DNA of 64,000 bases from Paragonimus skrjabini miyazakii (GCA_014338405.1 JTDE01000281.1:43419-107418); one strand, 5' to 3'; counted from the stretch's first letter, positions 1 to 13,200 are shown. Notes: generated from the sequence alone by a model not told the origin. Numbers and translations are program-made.

Positions 1-3000
1 TACACATACAAACGTATCAGCAGTCTGTTCAGTTCATCGTGTTTTCATATGAAGACTCAATAGGATATTGGTTTCTAATCTACTGCCCTACAGTTTAGTA
101 GCGTTGCCATCCACTTACTTGTGTACAGCTGTATACATTTATTTATTCTAGCCAACCCATCGTTTGCCCGCCATAAACATTAGTTCTACCGACTGTGGCA
201 TCAACTTATTGTACTCCGTCAATAGGGTGACTTCCTCAAGGGTCTGTGAATCATCATTGACTGATTAACCGAATCTTTCGGTCCTCACTACCAAATATTT
301 ATTTTCTAACCTTACTGTCATTTACCTGTTGGTGACGTTCGGGGTGTACAGCTGAACACGGAGTGCGATGGTCGAATTTTTAATGAATGTTTTTAGTTTG
401 CAGAAATTTTTTTTATTGATCTGAACCCTCGACTGATTTTCCCTATAAAAAGTCAGGAGTTGCAATATTCAACTGGTGTACCAAATCATGATCGTTTCTG
501 ATAAACACTTCAGCGATTTATCTCCTTTATGCTCATACATTCTGCCTTATAAACTGGTGTCGGGGAAGTCGTAAATTCCCCGAAAACATTGTGTGACCAA
601 AAGTAGCAAAGTTCACTTGTGAATGACATACTTTTGCTATGGTCGTGCACTGCTCCGGTCTTCACAATCGACCTAAGCCCTCAAGACAACTGTTGTTGTC
701 ATCTCGACTACACGCATAGACTCTACTGTCTAGACTTTTGTCTGGTCCACTCTCATTGACCGTGTTTGTTGCTAGTCGCAAACCCTATAAATACGAACGG
801 GTTTGTGACCATGTTGTCTTCGGGCTGAGCGACACAAAGAAGCTCCGTTCGAAGGCTAGTCTTTTTCTCTGTGTTCATGCGGTAACCTTGGGTGAATGGG
901 TTGGATGGGAAGAGACTAAGTGACCGCGTATAGTCCGTACTCGTCGTTCATTGCCATTATTCGTCGTGCTGTTATCCGTCGTTTCATTGATCGTTATTCC
1001 GTTTCCGTTTACGCGCTTGTAGGCAGCACAACCAGTTACAACTTGGTAAGAATTGACCGTAGCATCGTTATTATCCGTGAACCATCACATCTTAAGTTAG
1101 TACGAACACATGTTCTAGCGTAACCTGATCATCAGATAATCCGACTGAATAGTGCTAGTTTCAAGCTGTTTTGTTGTGAAGTGTGATGATTACTGACTGA
1201 AATATGAAGGGCGAATTCAAAAATATCTAGATTAGTCTTGAGAAAACCGCTAGTTTTCAGTGATTCAGTCTCAGGATGACCACAATAGATGCACCATCGA
1301 CGACCAAGCTTTGTGACCATTCAATATTTTGCAGATGATTTTGGTAATTTATGTCGTAGTGTCCGGTTTTAATAAGTTAGCAGATTAGTAGACTATTTTA
1401 TTAAAAGTCACCTGATAACCGTTTATTCCAAGAGATCTAATGGAAAGTTTCGCAAAAAGGATTGCGACACAACCGTATGACCACCCTATGGGTGAGCATT
1501 ATTTCATCATCCAAATAGAAAGTTTGTGTCCAGCGTCCATTGGAAAAGCCATCACGCGACTTGAGTGCCTGTCAACCGAGCAGTGTTCACACACTGGCAT
1601 CTGAGCTTAACTTGGTAGGTTGAAAATTTGGGAATTGGATGAACAATCATTTTTACCTCAAACCGATGCAGTTAACGAAGGCGGATGATGTCTACTACCA
1701 GCGTGAAATCAGACATAACATTTGGTGAGTTTAAAATAGGCGGTACTTTAGATTTAAACAAATGTATTGGGTACACGGGAGGTAGCCAAACTAGGCTAGA
1801 AGTCAGTGTATGCTATTCTTCTTTTTTTTTGACAAGGTTATGCTGTCATACAAACAATATCGTAAACCTTATCTAGACTGCAGTAACACAGAGTTCTTCA
1901 GCTTGTGTCTGTTAAAACGAGGATTTATTTGGAGCTGAAATCGGCGCTCATGTTCGAGGTTTCCACAACAATCAGAAAATACGGGAAGGTATCCACTGAA
2001 CGATCGAAAATGGTAAGGGTTTCGACTATTCTGCCCCGTCCGATCAACTTTTCGGACTTCCGTCTATGATTCTTAGCCTTGCTATTGCGCTGATCGAAGG
2101 TCAGACGTTGGAAGATAAGCAATTATGGAAGCAGGGATTGTGTTCCGACTAACGCACCAAACAATAAAGCATACTTCAACGAACGCGATCAAGGCATCGA
2201 AGATGTAAAGATCAGACAAGGTTCAACACAACCGAACGGTGGCGAACTGAGAATCCGAATGTGAGCAAGACTGTTCCTTTCAACGCTGAGGTTTTATAAC
2301 TAAGACTGGAGTGACTGAACACGATTCTGAATTATAGCCAGCGGAAGACAGATATGTGAAAGAATATAATTTAAGATAATCTAAATGCTAGGAGACTAAT
2401 CCTTAGCATACTGTGGTAATGCGTTACCTACGTTGATGTACTAGGATTGAAAAGATAACATGAATATGTACAATAGTACAAGAATGACATACCTTAATTT
2501 TAGGAGGATTTTATAATTTTGGGGTCATGGAAGGTGACCTCATTACAAGTTTCATATGTATCAAACAGGAGCACATCTACTATAAAATGAGCAAGGACTC
2601 ATGTTCTATAAACATCTGGGTAAGAGTACATAAAGTACAATAATAAAAAGAACTTCATTTTGGGTGACCGTAATCAGGTGATACTGACATGCCTTTCTAA
2701 AAGACAATTTGTACCTTTCCGGAGGACTGTAGTAAGAAGTGGCTATTTATGACTTGTGATTTATTTCGAACAATTGTTAGATGAATCACTTATTCGTTGT
2801 GGCGAAACTTGTCATTATTTTGGAAATTATGATTTATTTACGAAAAATTTGACAAACTGGTAAACTAGTGCTTCTGGAATATGTTTATCAGGCTTTTAGA
2901 TATCCATTCAATATAAGCATATATTGATTATGTAAGACATAAACGAAGTATTGTATTCACTAACACGACGTTTGAGCCAGAAACCGATTGAATACTGCTC

Positions 3001-5017
3001 AATGTTGTCGCCGTATGGTTGAGAAATAGCGACTGCCATCCACATATCCGTCAATCCTGGTACGTTATGGTGAGACCAAGGTAGATTCAGTAGTTGGGCG
3101 CTTCCCCTCTGAACACAGCGGAAGGCTAAGTGGTATAGTTGCGATCGTTCCAGGTTTTGTTAGGTGCCGCTTGTGAGTCAATTTCGACTGGTTTCTTGAT
3201 GCACGGTGGATGGCACTTAACAACCCCAGATAAGATCAGTAAGGGGGACACTTCGACGAGGTGAGTGACCAGTGAGCAGAGCTTCGCTGATCATTTCCTC
3301 GGCGATGCTACGAATGGCACTGCTGTATCAACTCATATCCGGAAGAGAATAGTTTTGGTGCTTGCAGAGTAAACCAGCAATTGCGGATGATTTTGCTGTG
3401 TGCATATCATTGGCGTATACGCTCGGACTGGTTAATGAAACGCTGTGTAAACGTTGTCCACAATGGACTGTAGTTATAAGGAATACATGGTCAAAAGTTG
3501 CCTCAAACAACTTGAGTGCAACTGGTGAGCAATTCATTATCGGCATCATCAAACATCGGAGACTAGGGATTCTAAGGGCACCACAGAAGGTAAAACAGAA
3601 ACACCGAGTGGAATTTCGCGTTCATTTGTGTTGCTCTTCAACGGAGGTAGATCAATCCAACATTAATACATGAATCTAAAAACAATCCCCTTCTCGAGGC
3701 GACTGCATAATGGCTTTGTTTTTCAGTTCCTGTTCAACTGTGTGCGATGCTTGAACTATGACGTCCAGTTAGGCCAAATGGGGAGAGAGACGAAAACTGT
3801 TATGAGAATTGGTCGGTCGAAGAATCACTGGCATTCCGCACAGGCCACCGAGACGATTGATAAGGAGAGAAGTACACGTGGTAGAGGAGAATAACCGTAT
3901 GTTTTTAATGTCACGTTTGAGCCAACTAACGGATGCTAACTGCCTACATTTACTTTTGGTATGTGAATTCAGAAACACAGTTGTAGTCAAGTCATAAGGC
4001 ATGGTCACCGTAGTGTAAAGAAAAGTCTTAGTCATCCACCCTCCATTTGACAACCATTTTTCTGAGGAGACTGTTAGCCGGTGACTTCATTCAAGTGCAT
4101 ACTTCCGGCAGAAAATACCCACATAGGAGCCCGAAACAAACTCCGCACCCTCAAGTAATCCACACTGTGTACTCATTCTCTTGCTAGTATACAGGAAAAT
4201 GTCTATGCCGCGCAATATGGTGCTTGTTCAACCGGCTGAAAGAATCTCGACCCTACGCAAGGCCGGCTTGACCAAATCCATCAACATCGCAGTCGTCGCA
4301 CATCCAGCCCATAATGACCGCCGAGCTGATCTCGCTCAGGCTTTTCGTGCCATCTACAGAAATTTTGTTAACCATTCCAACTCACCCCGATAATTGATGT
4401 TGGACATAGTTGAATCCATTGTCAGTCGATTACGCAATCCGATTCTGTGCTCACACAAGAAATGTGTGCAAATAATGCAATTGTAACTAAAGATCACATA
4501 ATTAGCATGTCTTACCGTCCAAATTTTTAGCCATAACCCTGTAACACAATGGTCAGCGAAATTCCAAACCTGTCGGTATTAACCTCAGTGACTCACCACT
4601 TACATGGCTGGGCCGTAGTTGTTTGGAATTTTGTAACGGATGGTCTACCAGACCTCTTCCCGCTATTTGCTTGCTGTTGACCCGCGGATCGCTATGTCCA
4701 TCGTTGTTCTGACCCGACGTAAGAAACTAAGCCTTCCTTCGCTTATAATGACTCAGTATGATAAAAAACGCAATCAAAGCCAAAAATTTGCGACTGTTTC
4801 CTCAGTGCGGTGATTTGTAACGGCCTGTTCGGAAGTACCTTTTTAAGTTACAGCAGACACTCGCTAATCCTTTCATACATCTTCTACACGTTGAGGGCAA
4901 CGGAGTTTTTTTCACTGACATTATACGACTAGCCTCTTCGTTGTCATAATATCCCTCTTCCCTCTGTTTCTGTTCTTCTCACCTCCAACCCGTTATACGA
5001 TTACTTATCTGTCCATA
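1..5017. other. No supported gene
   Basis: Intergenic or intronic sequence. A TATAAATA at 786-793 stands before weakly repeated CGTCGT...CATTG words (about 940-1010), which could belong to an old LTR or promoter, but nothing confirms it. The open frames at 3362-3673 and 4181-4393 match nothing recognised. Confidence 0.5.
560..583. other. Short perfect inverted repeat
   Basis: TCGGGGAA (560-567) and TTCCCCGA (576-583) can pair, with an 8-base loop. A weaker imperfect palindrome (GACCAAAAGTAGCAAA / TTTTGCTATGGTC) follows at about 597-645. Function unknown. Confidence 0.6.
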
Positions 5018-5210
5018 TGTGGTGATTGTCATTGAACCTATTTCTCGTTGCTGTTGTTTTATTACATTGCTGACAATAAGTTGTACAATTGCGGTCGAGG
5101 GATAAATTACTTACTTTGTCTAGTTCGGTTGTTATTACTAGTGCGTCGAAGCTAGCTCTGGGGTTGAGCTAATTCAACTACCTCATTTCGGTATTCCGGG
5201 AACCATTACA
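5018..5210 (+). repeat. 5' LTR
   Basis: Starts TGTGGTGATTGTCATTGAAC and ends GGAACCATTACA, matching the copy at 6532-6724 in length and ends. Two bases after the LTR comes TGGCGTCGCGG, a possible primer-binding site; its TGGC start would fit a tRNA with discriminator G such as tRNA-Ser, but the tRNA was not identified. Confidence 0.88.
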
Positions 5211-5239
5211 ACTGGCGTCGCGGACTTCTGCAAATTTCT

Positions 5240-6520
5240 ATGATGGATTCCTGTCCACTTGAATTTCTCAATATTCATAATTCGTCGAGAGAAATCGAGG
5301 ACTATTTCGAACGCTTCGAAATATGGTGTCTCACAGGCAAAGAGATGAAAGCGGAAAAGAAAACCGCTCACTTACTCATCGTAATTGGCAAAAATGCGTA
5401 CAACTTGGTGAAAAATTTGTCATTTCCTGAGTCACCGATTTCTCTTCCTTATGAATCCTTGAAGAAACTGCTGCTTTCACATGTCCAACCTGTAAACTTT
5501 GAAGCAGCCGAACGAGCTAAATTTCATATGCTCATGAGAAAAGAAAACCAGGATATCAGACAGTTTATTCTAGAAATTCAGACTCAAGCTGCTTGGTGTA
5601 ATTTCTTAGACCAATTACATACTCAACTCCGTGACCGTTTGATTGGTGGAATAAATTTGCTTGATCTACAACAGAAGCTTTTACTGCTTCCGAATTCCAC
5701 TTTCCAGTCAGCCAGAACATTATGCGAACAGTATCAGGATGTCAAAGCTGCCTTGAAAGATGGACCGATGGTTTTATACAACAACAACGTGAGACGATCA
5801 GAAGGTCAGCATAGGCGGCCGTCTGAAAAAGTAAATACTGGAAATGCAATATATGATAGTCACCCTGCACCCGATCCATAAGCTGTCCGTCAGTGGAACG
5901 ACTGTAAGTCATGTGGTAGCAAGCACGTTCAATTCGTTTGCCATAGTTCAAAGTCTTCTTTTACACATTCCTGTTGTGACGGTGATAACTTGAGTTCTGA
6001 CTTTCAACTCATTGCTCTTACTGTGATTTCTACTAATTCCGTTGATTCTACGCACCATATAGCACAATCGTTCATTGTTAATGGTGGTCTCCAGCATTCC
6101 TTCATTGTTGACACTGGTTGTATTGAATCTTTCATTTCTGTCGCTTGCATGAAGCGGCTGGAACATTTTGTTATCCTGAAACCTGCTAATATTTCGGTTA
6201 AGGGTATTACTGGATATGCTTGATCTATTCTTTGCAAATGTGAACCTTCACTCACAGATGTGCAGTCCGTCACTTATTCATGTTCATTTTTTGTTGTCAA
6301 TCTTGTTTCATCTATTATCGATCTTAAGTGTATGAAGATTTTGAAGCTTTCTCTTATATTGTCCGTTAAATCTTCTGAGACCGAAAGTTCCGTTTCTGAG
6401 TTTGTTTCAGAATTGCAGTCAGTTACTCAAAGAGTATCTGCAATCGACCCGGCGCAGACAAGAATTCCTGAACGTGTGAAAAGAAGAAACGTCAACACTA
6501 CTGCCCGGGCTTTCATTTGA
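5240..6520 (+). pseudogene. gag-protease frame of the LTR element, two in-frame stops
   Basis: The first 213 codons (5240-5881) encode a gag-like protein with FERFEIWCLTGKEM near the N-terminus and later EQYQDVKAAL, resembling flatworm gypsy gag. After TAA at 5879-5881 the same frame gives a zinc knuckle, CKSCGSKHVQFVC (C-X2-C-X3-H-X4-C), then an aspartic protease with HSFIVDTGCIESFIS holding the catalytic DTG, and a C-terminal half around IIDLKCMKIL. A second stop, TGA, lies at 6221-6223. Without those stops it would be one frame of about 427 codons. The frame ends 11 bp before the 3' LTR, so reverse transcriptase and integrase were removed cleanly rather than by scattered decay. The TAA might also be a read-through site between gag and protease. 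Confidence 0.8.
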
Positions 6521-6531
6521 ACTGCGGAAGA

Positions 6532-6724
6532 TGTGGTGATTGTCACTGAACCGATTTCTCATTACTGTTGTTTTATTACATCGCTGACAACAAGTTGTAC
6601 AATTGCGCTCGAGGGATAAATTACTTGCTTTGCCTAGTTCGGTTGTTATTACTATTGCGTCGAAGCTAACTCTGGGGTTGAGCTAATTCAACTACTTCAT
6701 TTCAGTATTCCTGGAACCATTACA
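6532..6724 (+). repeat. 3' LTR
   Basis: Same 193-bp length and TG...CA ends as the 5' LTR. A short purine-rich run (GCGGAAGA) precedes it and could be a polypurine tract. Confidence 0.88.
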
Positions 6725-9700
6725 CCATCCAAAAATTCCTAACAGCAGTGATGGGAAAAGCACAAGTGATCTCATCACTGCCAGGTTGATCTACCTTACT
6801 GCTTCAGTCAATAGTTCGCCATCGGCCATACCTAATTGTTCTCATTCGTCTACTGATATGCTGCCATGGAAATCCCAATTCTGAGAATGAGATTTATTTC
6901 CCCAAAATGCTCTCCCGAAGGCGAAATTTAGGGTGAACACCACATCATGAGCCATCAGTGAACATTTTTGCCTGCAGCAACCGAATATTTTGTATCATGT
7001 TTATATTGCAGCCTATTGTCGCGATAAGCACTGACAATGGTTGCTGAAGTGGGCAGTTGAGTGACCAAATTATCGCTTGGTTCACAGGCTGAACTATCGC
7101 AGTGTAATTTGATGGTAGATACTTCAAACTTGTGTGTGAGTGCATTTGATTACGTTATGTCAGTTTCCGCAGAAACCAGCTGTTAATGACGGCAATCTTC
7201 TGGTTGAAAAGACATTATGAGATTAGCAGATATTCCTTGCTAACATTTCAGAATCACCTGAGTTTCTGTACTTCATAACTACCACCGAACCTAGCTTCTA
7301 ATCAGTCATAGCGTCACTGACCAGCACTTTTCTACTTCCTAAAAAATCTCAAGCTTTGGTTTCCTAGTCTTTTCACCTCACTGGTCCGGTGAGGCAACAT
7401 ATAATGCTGTATGTATGCCTCGCCAAGTTTGAGAACGTTCTTTGAGTCTTAGTCATTCAAAGTAGTTTCCAAAATTTGCTTGAATGCATCTAATCCAGTC
7501 TCCTAGACGGTACTTCGTTCGTTATAGACACCCGTTCTGAAATCGGACCACATTTATTCCTCCGACAAAAAATCCATCTCTGCAAACTCTGTGGTTTTAA
7601 TTTTCGAAAACTTTGCTAAAGTAGACAGTTTTCCCAAAAATAACAGTTTCATTTATAACCACACCACTCATGTTTAGCTTTCGTGAGCTTAAACTATTTT
7701 AACTTTGCCTCATTCACGTGTCTAAATTTTGAAATGCATTCGATATTTTAGCATCCTCGTGAATAACTGGATCTCGAAAAAATTGTGTTTCCGGTGTTTT
7801 GGTTATCATTTTTACATCTTACTTGTGAAACCGTCCTTAGCATTCATAGTTGATCACTCTGTAAATCAATGCTTGCTCGGTCTTCACGAAACCTGCAACT
7901 TTTGATGGTGGATTTTCTGTTTATCACAATTCAATTTCACTGATACTCAATTAATCACTGCGGCAGTTTGTTCAACCTTGTCACAGTTGACTCATCTTAA
8001 TGTAGACTGGTGACACCTGGAGCTCCCACAATTCTGTCACACTGAACAAGTTAGTATCGGTGAGCATTGCATGGAAAGGGCGCCCGCAAGGTGCTGCCAA
8101 GCCATTTCTTGTGGTCCAACGTAAGCTGGTCAAGGTGGCATAACAATCTAGACAAAGTGAATTACACCGGAACAGTTCGATTGGTTGTGGAGGCGAAATA
8201 TTGATCCGAACTGCCGACACTGCCCGAAGGTCAACATTGACAGTCCCTAAGCCGACTCGGGTCAGTTATTAATTACCGTTACACTCTCGGCGATGGTTGT
8301 ATTCGCTTACGTGAAGAATATGTGATGGGTCTGGGTCAATTTACTCATAACTGTCGCCTGTATATAGATACACCTTCCGTTGTACTGTTCTGACAGCATA
8401 CACTGCCTTTGTAGCGACACAAAATCAGTTATTATGGAACAGGATATTGGAGCACTGACAATAAACTTGTAGACTGGAGGCTGTTTTTGATGTTTAACTA
8501 AACAGAACTGCACTATGTAAATCGGTCAGCAATATTCTGGTGAGCTACATCAAATCCTGACATTTTTTGAGGTCCTTTTCTCTACTGATAGCTCGGAAAT
8601 ATGTTGGTCATCCTTATTTTCAAACCAAAGTACACATAAAGTAGAGAGATATCGTTATATCTGATTGCATTCTATGTGAAGCTTCAGGTTTATATGTGTC
8701 AAAAGTGCCAGAAATGTACGGGAACGGATGTAGACTTTATTGAGATCCACGACAGGTATACATAGAGTTTAAGCACTAGCTTTGTTTTAAATGGATCACA
8801 GTACGGTTGTGCAATATGCTTTCTCACATATACTGTAAAAACCCAAAGTAGAACCCCAGCTGTGCAATAAGTTGTTGCATCATTTCGATAGAAGTACGTT
8901 TATGAACAGACGTTTGTTATTTATTTCCTCAAGTAAGTCAGATTGTACGAAATTGCAAATAGAAATTGGCATTGCATGTATTAATCAAAATGAATGTGTC
9001 CGTGTAGTGCAAGTGAAGTTTAAATGAACAATTTGATTCCGATTAATTCCCATCTGTAGTTGTTACAGTTATACAAAATCAAGTGACGATTAGAAGGCTA
9101 TTGATCTAAAATTAACCAAAGCAGCAGGTTGTTAGAAAAATGATTAACACAACTCCGCAGTGGTTAAGAACACCTGTGAAGTTGGCCTGGAATAAGCAAC
9201 GCTAATCGGATGGGGGTAGTTTAACGGGGATATACGGTTTCGTGGATTGGGTGGTCTTACGTGACCAAAGAACCGCTAATGTTTAAACGAATAGTTTCGA
9301 AACACACAATCACTGATGACCTACTCGGATTACGGTCGCTTAGGCTCTCGAGAAGGTGAGATATTTGATCAACCCTGATGAGATGCCGGAGTTCAGGTAG
9401 ACGATGCTAACTGCTCTCTTCCTGTCTGTGTGTTCATCACAGTCGACCAAGCGGGCAAGAACGGATGTATTCCCGTTCATTTTCTGTCTCATAGTGAAGC
9501 CATTCTGAACAATCTTCACAAATTCTTTCTTATAAGTGTTTAGTAATGCAGTAGACCGCGAACATTCCTAGGCAGGTTTTCTCACAATTGCAGTGCTACC
9601 CTTCATTTTGAGTTGAATGTAACAATAGAACTTGCAGTGCTACAGTCCGCACTGATAGTACTAGTTGTTTGACGTGGTGTCATCTGCGCGACTACATTCT

Positions 9701-10216
9701 TTTCGAACGACAGTTCTGAATCGATAAGGGACATGGTTGTCTCTGCTGCATGCTGTATTAAGAATTTCTCAATAGTTCTTTACTTCCGCCTGTGCTGTGT
9801 ACTCTGCACAGATCCATCTTGCTTTGTTCGTCAGAGAGTGTATAATCCCACGTTTGAAACTGTAAGGCACATAGCCAGAAAAGTGTACGTAATGAATACT
9901 TAATGTTTTATTCGTACACCAGGTTTGCTGTGACGGCCAGTATCAACAAAGAATCCGTAACAACACTATTAATCTGGCAATACAGTTGGTAGTTAAGGTG
10001 AAACTGAATGTGGCTTGTGCGAAACAAAAGTGCACATCTGTTAGCCTTTCGACATCAGTTTGGTAGGTTTCGGTGTCACAACGCACAGTCTTGTTAATTT
10101 CAGTCAGCTGTATGTTGGTAAATAACGACAATACATGAAAAGATATCACTTTCTTGTTCATGGTGATGGAGTCCACCGATTCAGATATTACGTGAGACCC
10201 AATTGTGAAAAGTCAG
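6725..10216. other. No supported gene apart from the transposase relic
   Basis: Only the Tigger-like motif at 6945-7145 was recognised. The minus frame 7981-8220 is open but has no identifiable domain. Confidence 0.5.
6945..7145 (-). pseudogene. Relic resembling Tigger/pogo DDE transposase
   Basis: The minus-strand frame contains SLKYLPSNYTAIVQPVNQAI, which fits the conserved stretch of pogo/Tigger/jerky transposases, LPPNTTxxxQPMDQGVI, at Leu-Pro, Asn, Thr, Gln-Pro, Gln and Ile. In that family the stretch follows the second catalytic Asp (DNxxxH) by about 20 residues. No clear DN motif was found upstream on this strand, and the frame soon stops on the other side, so this is a decayed fragment. 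The call rests on one motif. Confidence 0.5.
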
Positions 10217-10296
10217 GGTTTCGGCTGGATTCGAACCTGCGATAGAAACAACATGCCTGAACGCGGCAAGCGCTCTACCAGCTGAGCTACAAAGCC
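10217..10296 (-). repeat. tRNA-derived SINE head or tRNA pseudogene
   Basis: The minus strand has an A box, TAGCTCAGCTGGTAGAGCG, and a B box, GGTTCGAATCC, about 35 bp apart, in an 80-nt cloverleaf-like fold. The acceptor arms GGCTTTG and CGAAACC pair with one mismatch, and the D and T arms are present. The anticodon loop would be GCGTTCA, lacking the conserved U33, and the variable region is long, so a functional tRNA is unlikely. SINEs commonly start this way. Confidence 0.65.
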
Positions 10297-13200
10297 ACGC
10301 CAGGAGCTCGGAATTTTCACATTTGGACTCTGTCTAATATGGAATCCACCAAATGATCCAGGGGATCGACTGTTTGACAGAATTTCTCGAACAGGAGTTG
10401 GATTGGACGAGACTAAAATAAAACCGTGTCGACTTCTGTAGCAAATCGTTCTATCGGCCGAATGATCAGTCAGGATGGTATTCAGGCACAACACTAGATA
10501 TGGTGCAAAGAATACTTGGGTAAAACAGATTGTTTAAGTGTGTCACGCGATAAAACAAACAAGTGACATGGAGAGCTCTAACAACCAACTGACAAACCGA
10601 GGTTTCTGAGTCAGATTTCTTCATTTTACTCCTCCTCCTATTACTAATTATTGAGACTCAAAATGACTAAGATAGCCTAGTGCATTCGCTTCGGGAAATA
10701 ACATGTTTTCGACGGTTATGCTGCAGTTCTTTAGTAGAGATAGTTGTATACGGCAGGTAAAGTAATGAGAGCCACAGGGTAAGTTCTATTTCGTTGAGTC
10801 CAAAGAAGTGGTTTTCTTTCATTTGGCTGTGTATCAGATGAAGTTTTTCCTTGACTGGAAAGAGTAATTAAATCTTGCGTTTGAACTTGCTAAACGAAAA
10901 TAACATACCTTTTTAGTAAGTGTGATGGAATTATGAGCCACGCTGTTCATAGGGTAGGAAAAAACTTGGCGAGGCCGAAGGCAGCTGGGCAGTTTAAGTG
11001 CAAAACATGCAACGTACTTACACAAAAGCTAGTGGAGTTGTGCTTCCTTAGACAGTAATCAATTGAATAGGACAACCGCAAGCAGCTAGATCAATCATTT
11101 GTCGACAGCTCTACTGACATGACCGTTTCAACAACAGTAGAGCAGCACTGCTTGGGGAAAAAACCAACATGCAGGAAAAGACTGATTACTAGTTTCCAAA
11201 AGCGTTACAAGCTATTCGGTATCCGACATCCGGAATCACCCGACATCGCACAACACCATATTCTACAGTTCGTGTTTGAATGTTTTCCTGCACAAGCTAT
11301 CAAAACTGACGACAATTGACATTTGCATTCTAGATTATACAGATATGGAGTCACCATCAGCACTTGAAAGATTGTGATTGTAAAAAGGATAAAAGTGTCA
11401 TAATGATGATGCAGTTGGAAGTTCCATACCACCTTGGATATTTTGTCCGAAGAAACAATTGAAAATTACAGTCAGTGATTTTCATCCGGTTTTATCAAAC
11501 GATCTGCGGTATAGCAGCTGTTTTAGAGTTGCACTCGGTCTATCAACAGAAAAGCGGTCATCATACTTTTGCATTGTCCAGTAGTCAGAGTTACAAGGGA
11601 TGTACTGTCAGTCAACAAACTGATTTCAGGAAGTGTCTGATTTTCAGATGTATAACTGAAGTGTAACCATCCTGCATACGTACGACCCTTGAGTTGACGC
11701 GCCAAGTCTACATGTAAGTCAGTGGTGCAATACAAGTCGACCACGGTCGCCGAAATTCACAGAAGCGGTAGAGACGAGCCGCATGATCCATACTGACTAT
11801 AAACACCGGTACTAGTGGGCAAAATCATGGGGCAGTACGTACTCGATTATCGACGAGTTTAGAAGACCTAGGGAAATGGACCCTATCTATTTCATTATGC
11901 CAGTGCTAACGGTTATGCTTGGGTCATCTGTAGTGTGTCCATAATCAAGCTGCACTGTGTTCCTTTTGTTCGCAGATGCCTCAAATGAGGACTGTGATCA
12001 TGAAGTTGTGAAAAATTAGACAACAACGAGAACAGTCGTCACTCGCAGTGGTTAGTTCGAGAGTAATAATGGTTGTAGGGACTGGCCACCATAAAGCCAG
12101 TAACTTCAAGCGTTAGGGGGTAGCCCTCCAGTATTAAGTGTGTTGTATACGGAATCGACATCGGTCGCTGCAGGGAAGCAACAGTGTGGTTCAATGTGTG
12201 ACCAGGTTTTTACTTACCCAGAGTTGTTCGGTATGTTACCGTCCTTAGATGTTGTGCTTCCTTTTATCATACACTACAATCGATCATCCATTTGTGGTTG
12301 GCTCATAAATTAACATATACCCACCAGGACTCCAGAAGGGGCTGAGAGAGGTTTTCACTTAGAGTTAGTCTCAGTAATTACCGACGAAGTGGTAGACAAT
12401 GGCTTCGACATTGTATGTACAAGAGAGGCAAAAAGTGGGTACGGGTTTCAAGTTTCCTATGAAAAACTTGGAGTATGTTGAGTTCACTTAGGAAATGTAG
12501 AATGCATTGACCACTATGCGTTAAGGTTGATGGTCAGTCATCCATCCAACTTTCATACGGATTATTCCAAGATTGTCGGTTGCTGTCAAGGGCGTTAGCT
12601 TTCTGAATTGCGAGCACATTCCCTAGGGCAACCTATTGATTTTGAGCTATGTTGAATTTAGGCATATTTTTTGAACTTCAGTGGGCGACTGCGTTCAAAA
12701 TTAATCGCCTTCATAATCGTGGACGAAATTCTCAAGGGGGTCATTTCAAAAAGTTCACTTAAGCTTAGGAGTCGCACCAATAAATGGGGAGCGCTGAGAG
12801 TTGAGTATCTTTGGGAACACAGTTTCATATCTGGACAGTTACTTTGGAGGGACATGAGTGCAAAACGTTCCTTCACTTCTTAGCTAGCAACTTGACGATA
12901 TTACAGTACTGTTGTGTATTAGTAAGAACGACAGTGAACGTCATGTTGTATCACTTTGGGTAAAACTAAATGTTACTGGTTACCAGGATTTCTGAGTTAA
13001 TTTAACATCTCGGAATGCGCGAAGGTTTTTGAACAATGTCTTGATTAATAGTAGATAGTCGAGGAGTTGGTTGGAACAAATTGTCTGCTACTCACGTTCA
13101 CTTGTAGCTTATTCATTCAAGTAGTCATCTCTGTCAGCTTCTTGACAGTACAGCATAACCAAATCACGACTGGGATTTGTACTTTTGTTCGATATTTCTC

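Larger units (their letters stand above)
5018..6724 (+). mobile_element. Compact Ty3/gypsy-type LTR retrotransposon (gag-protease only)
   Basis: Two direct repeats of 193 bp bound the unit, each starting TGTGGTG and ending CATTACA. The bases just outside, CCATA at 5013-5017 and CCATC at 6725-6729, look like a 5-bp target duplication with one change. Inside is a single reading frame for a gag-like protein, a zinc knuckle and a retropepsin. There is no reverse transcriptase, RNase H or integrase, and 1.7 kb is too short for an autonomous element. By eye the LTRs differ at about 14 of 193 positions, so the insertion is not recent. It would depend on enzymes from a relative, like the terminal-repeat elements with a gag domain described in plants. 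Confidence 0.85.

Noticed and set aside
786..793. TATAAATA as a promoter
   Set aside because: No initiator, gene or LTR borders could be found around it.
3362..3673. 103-codon open frame on the + strand
   Set aside because: No domain, signal or splice context recognised, and an opposite-strand frame overlaps it; probably chance.
4181..4393. 70-codon open frame with SINIAVVAHPAHNDRRADLA
   Set aside because: Exon-like appearance but no known motif and no convincing flanking splice pair.
9375..9382. CTGATGAG, a hammerhead-like box (also at 18774-18781 and 19382-19389)
   Set aside because: None is followed by a stem and a GAAA box at hammerhead distance.
10217..10296. Functional tRNA gene
   Set aside because: The anticodon loop lacks the conserved U33, the anticodon stem has a mismatch and the variable region is too long.
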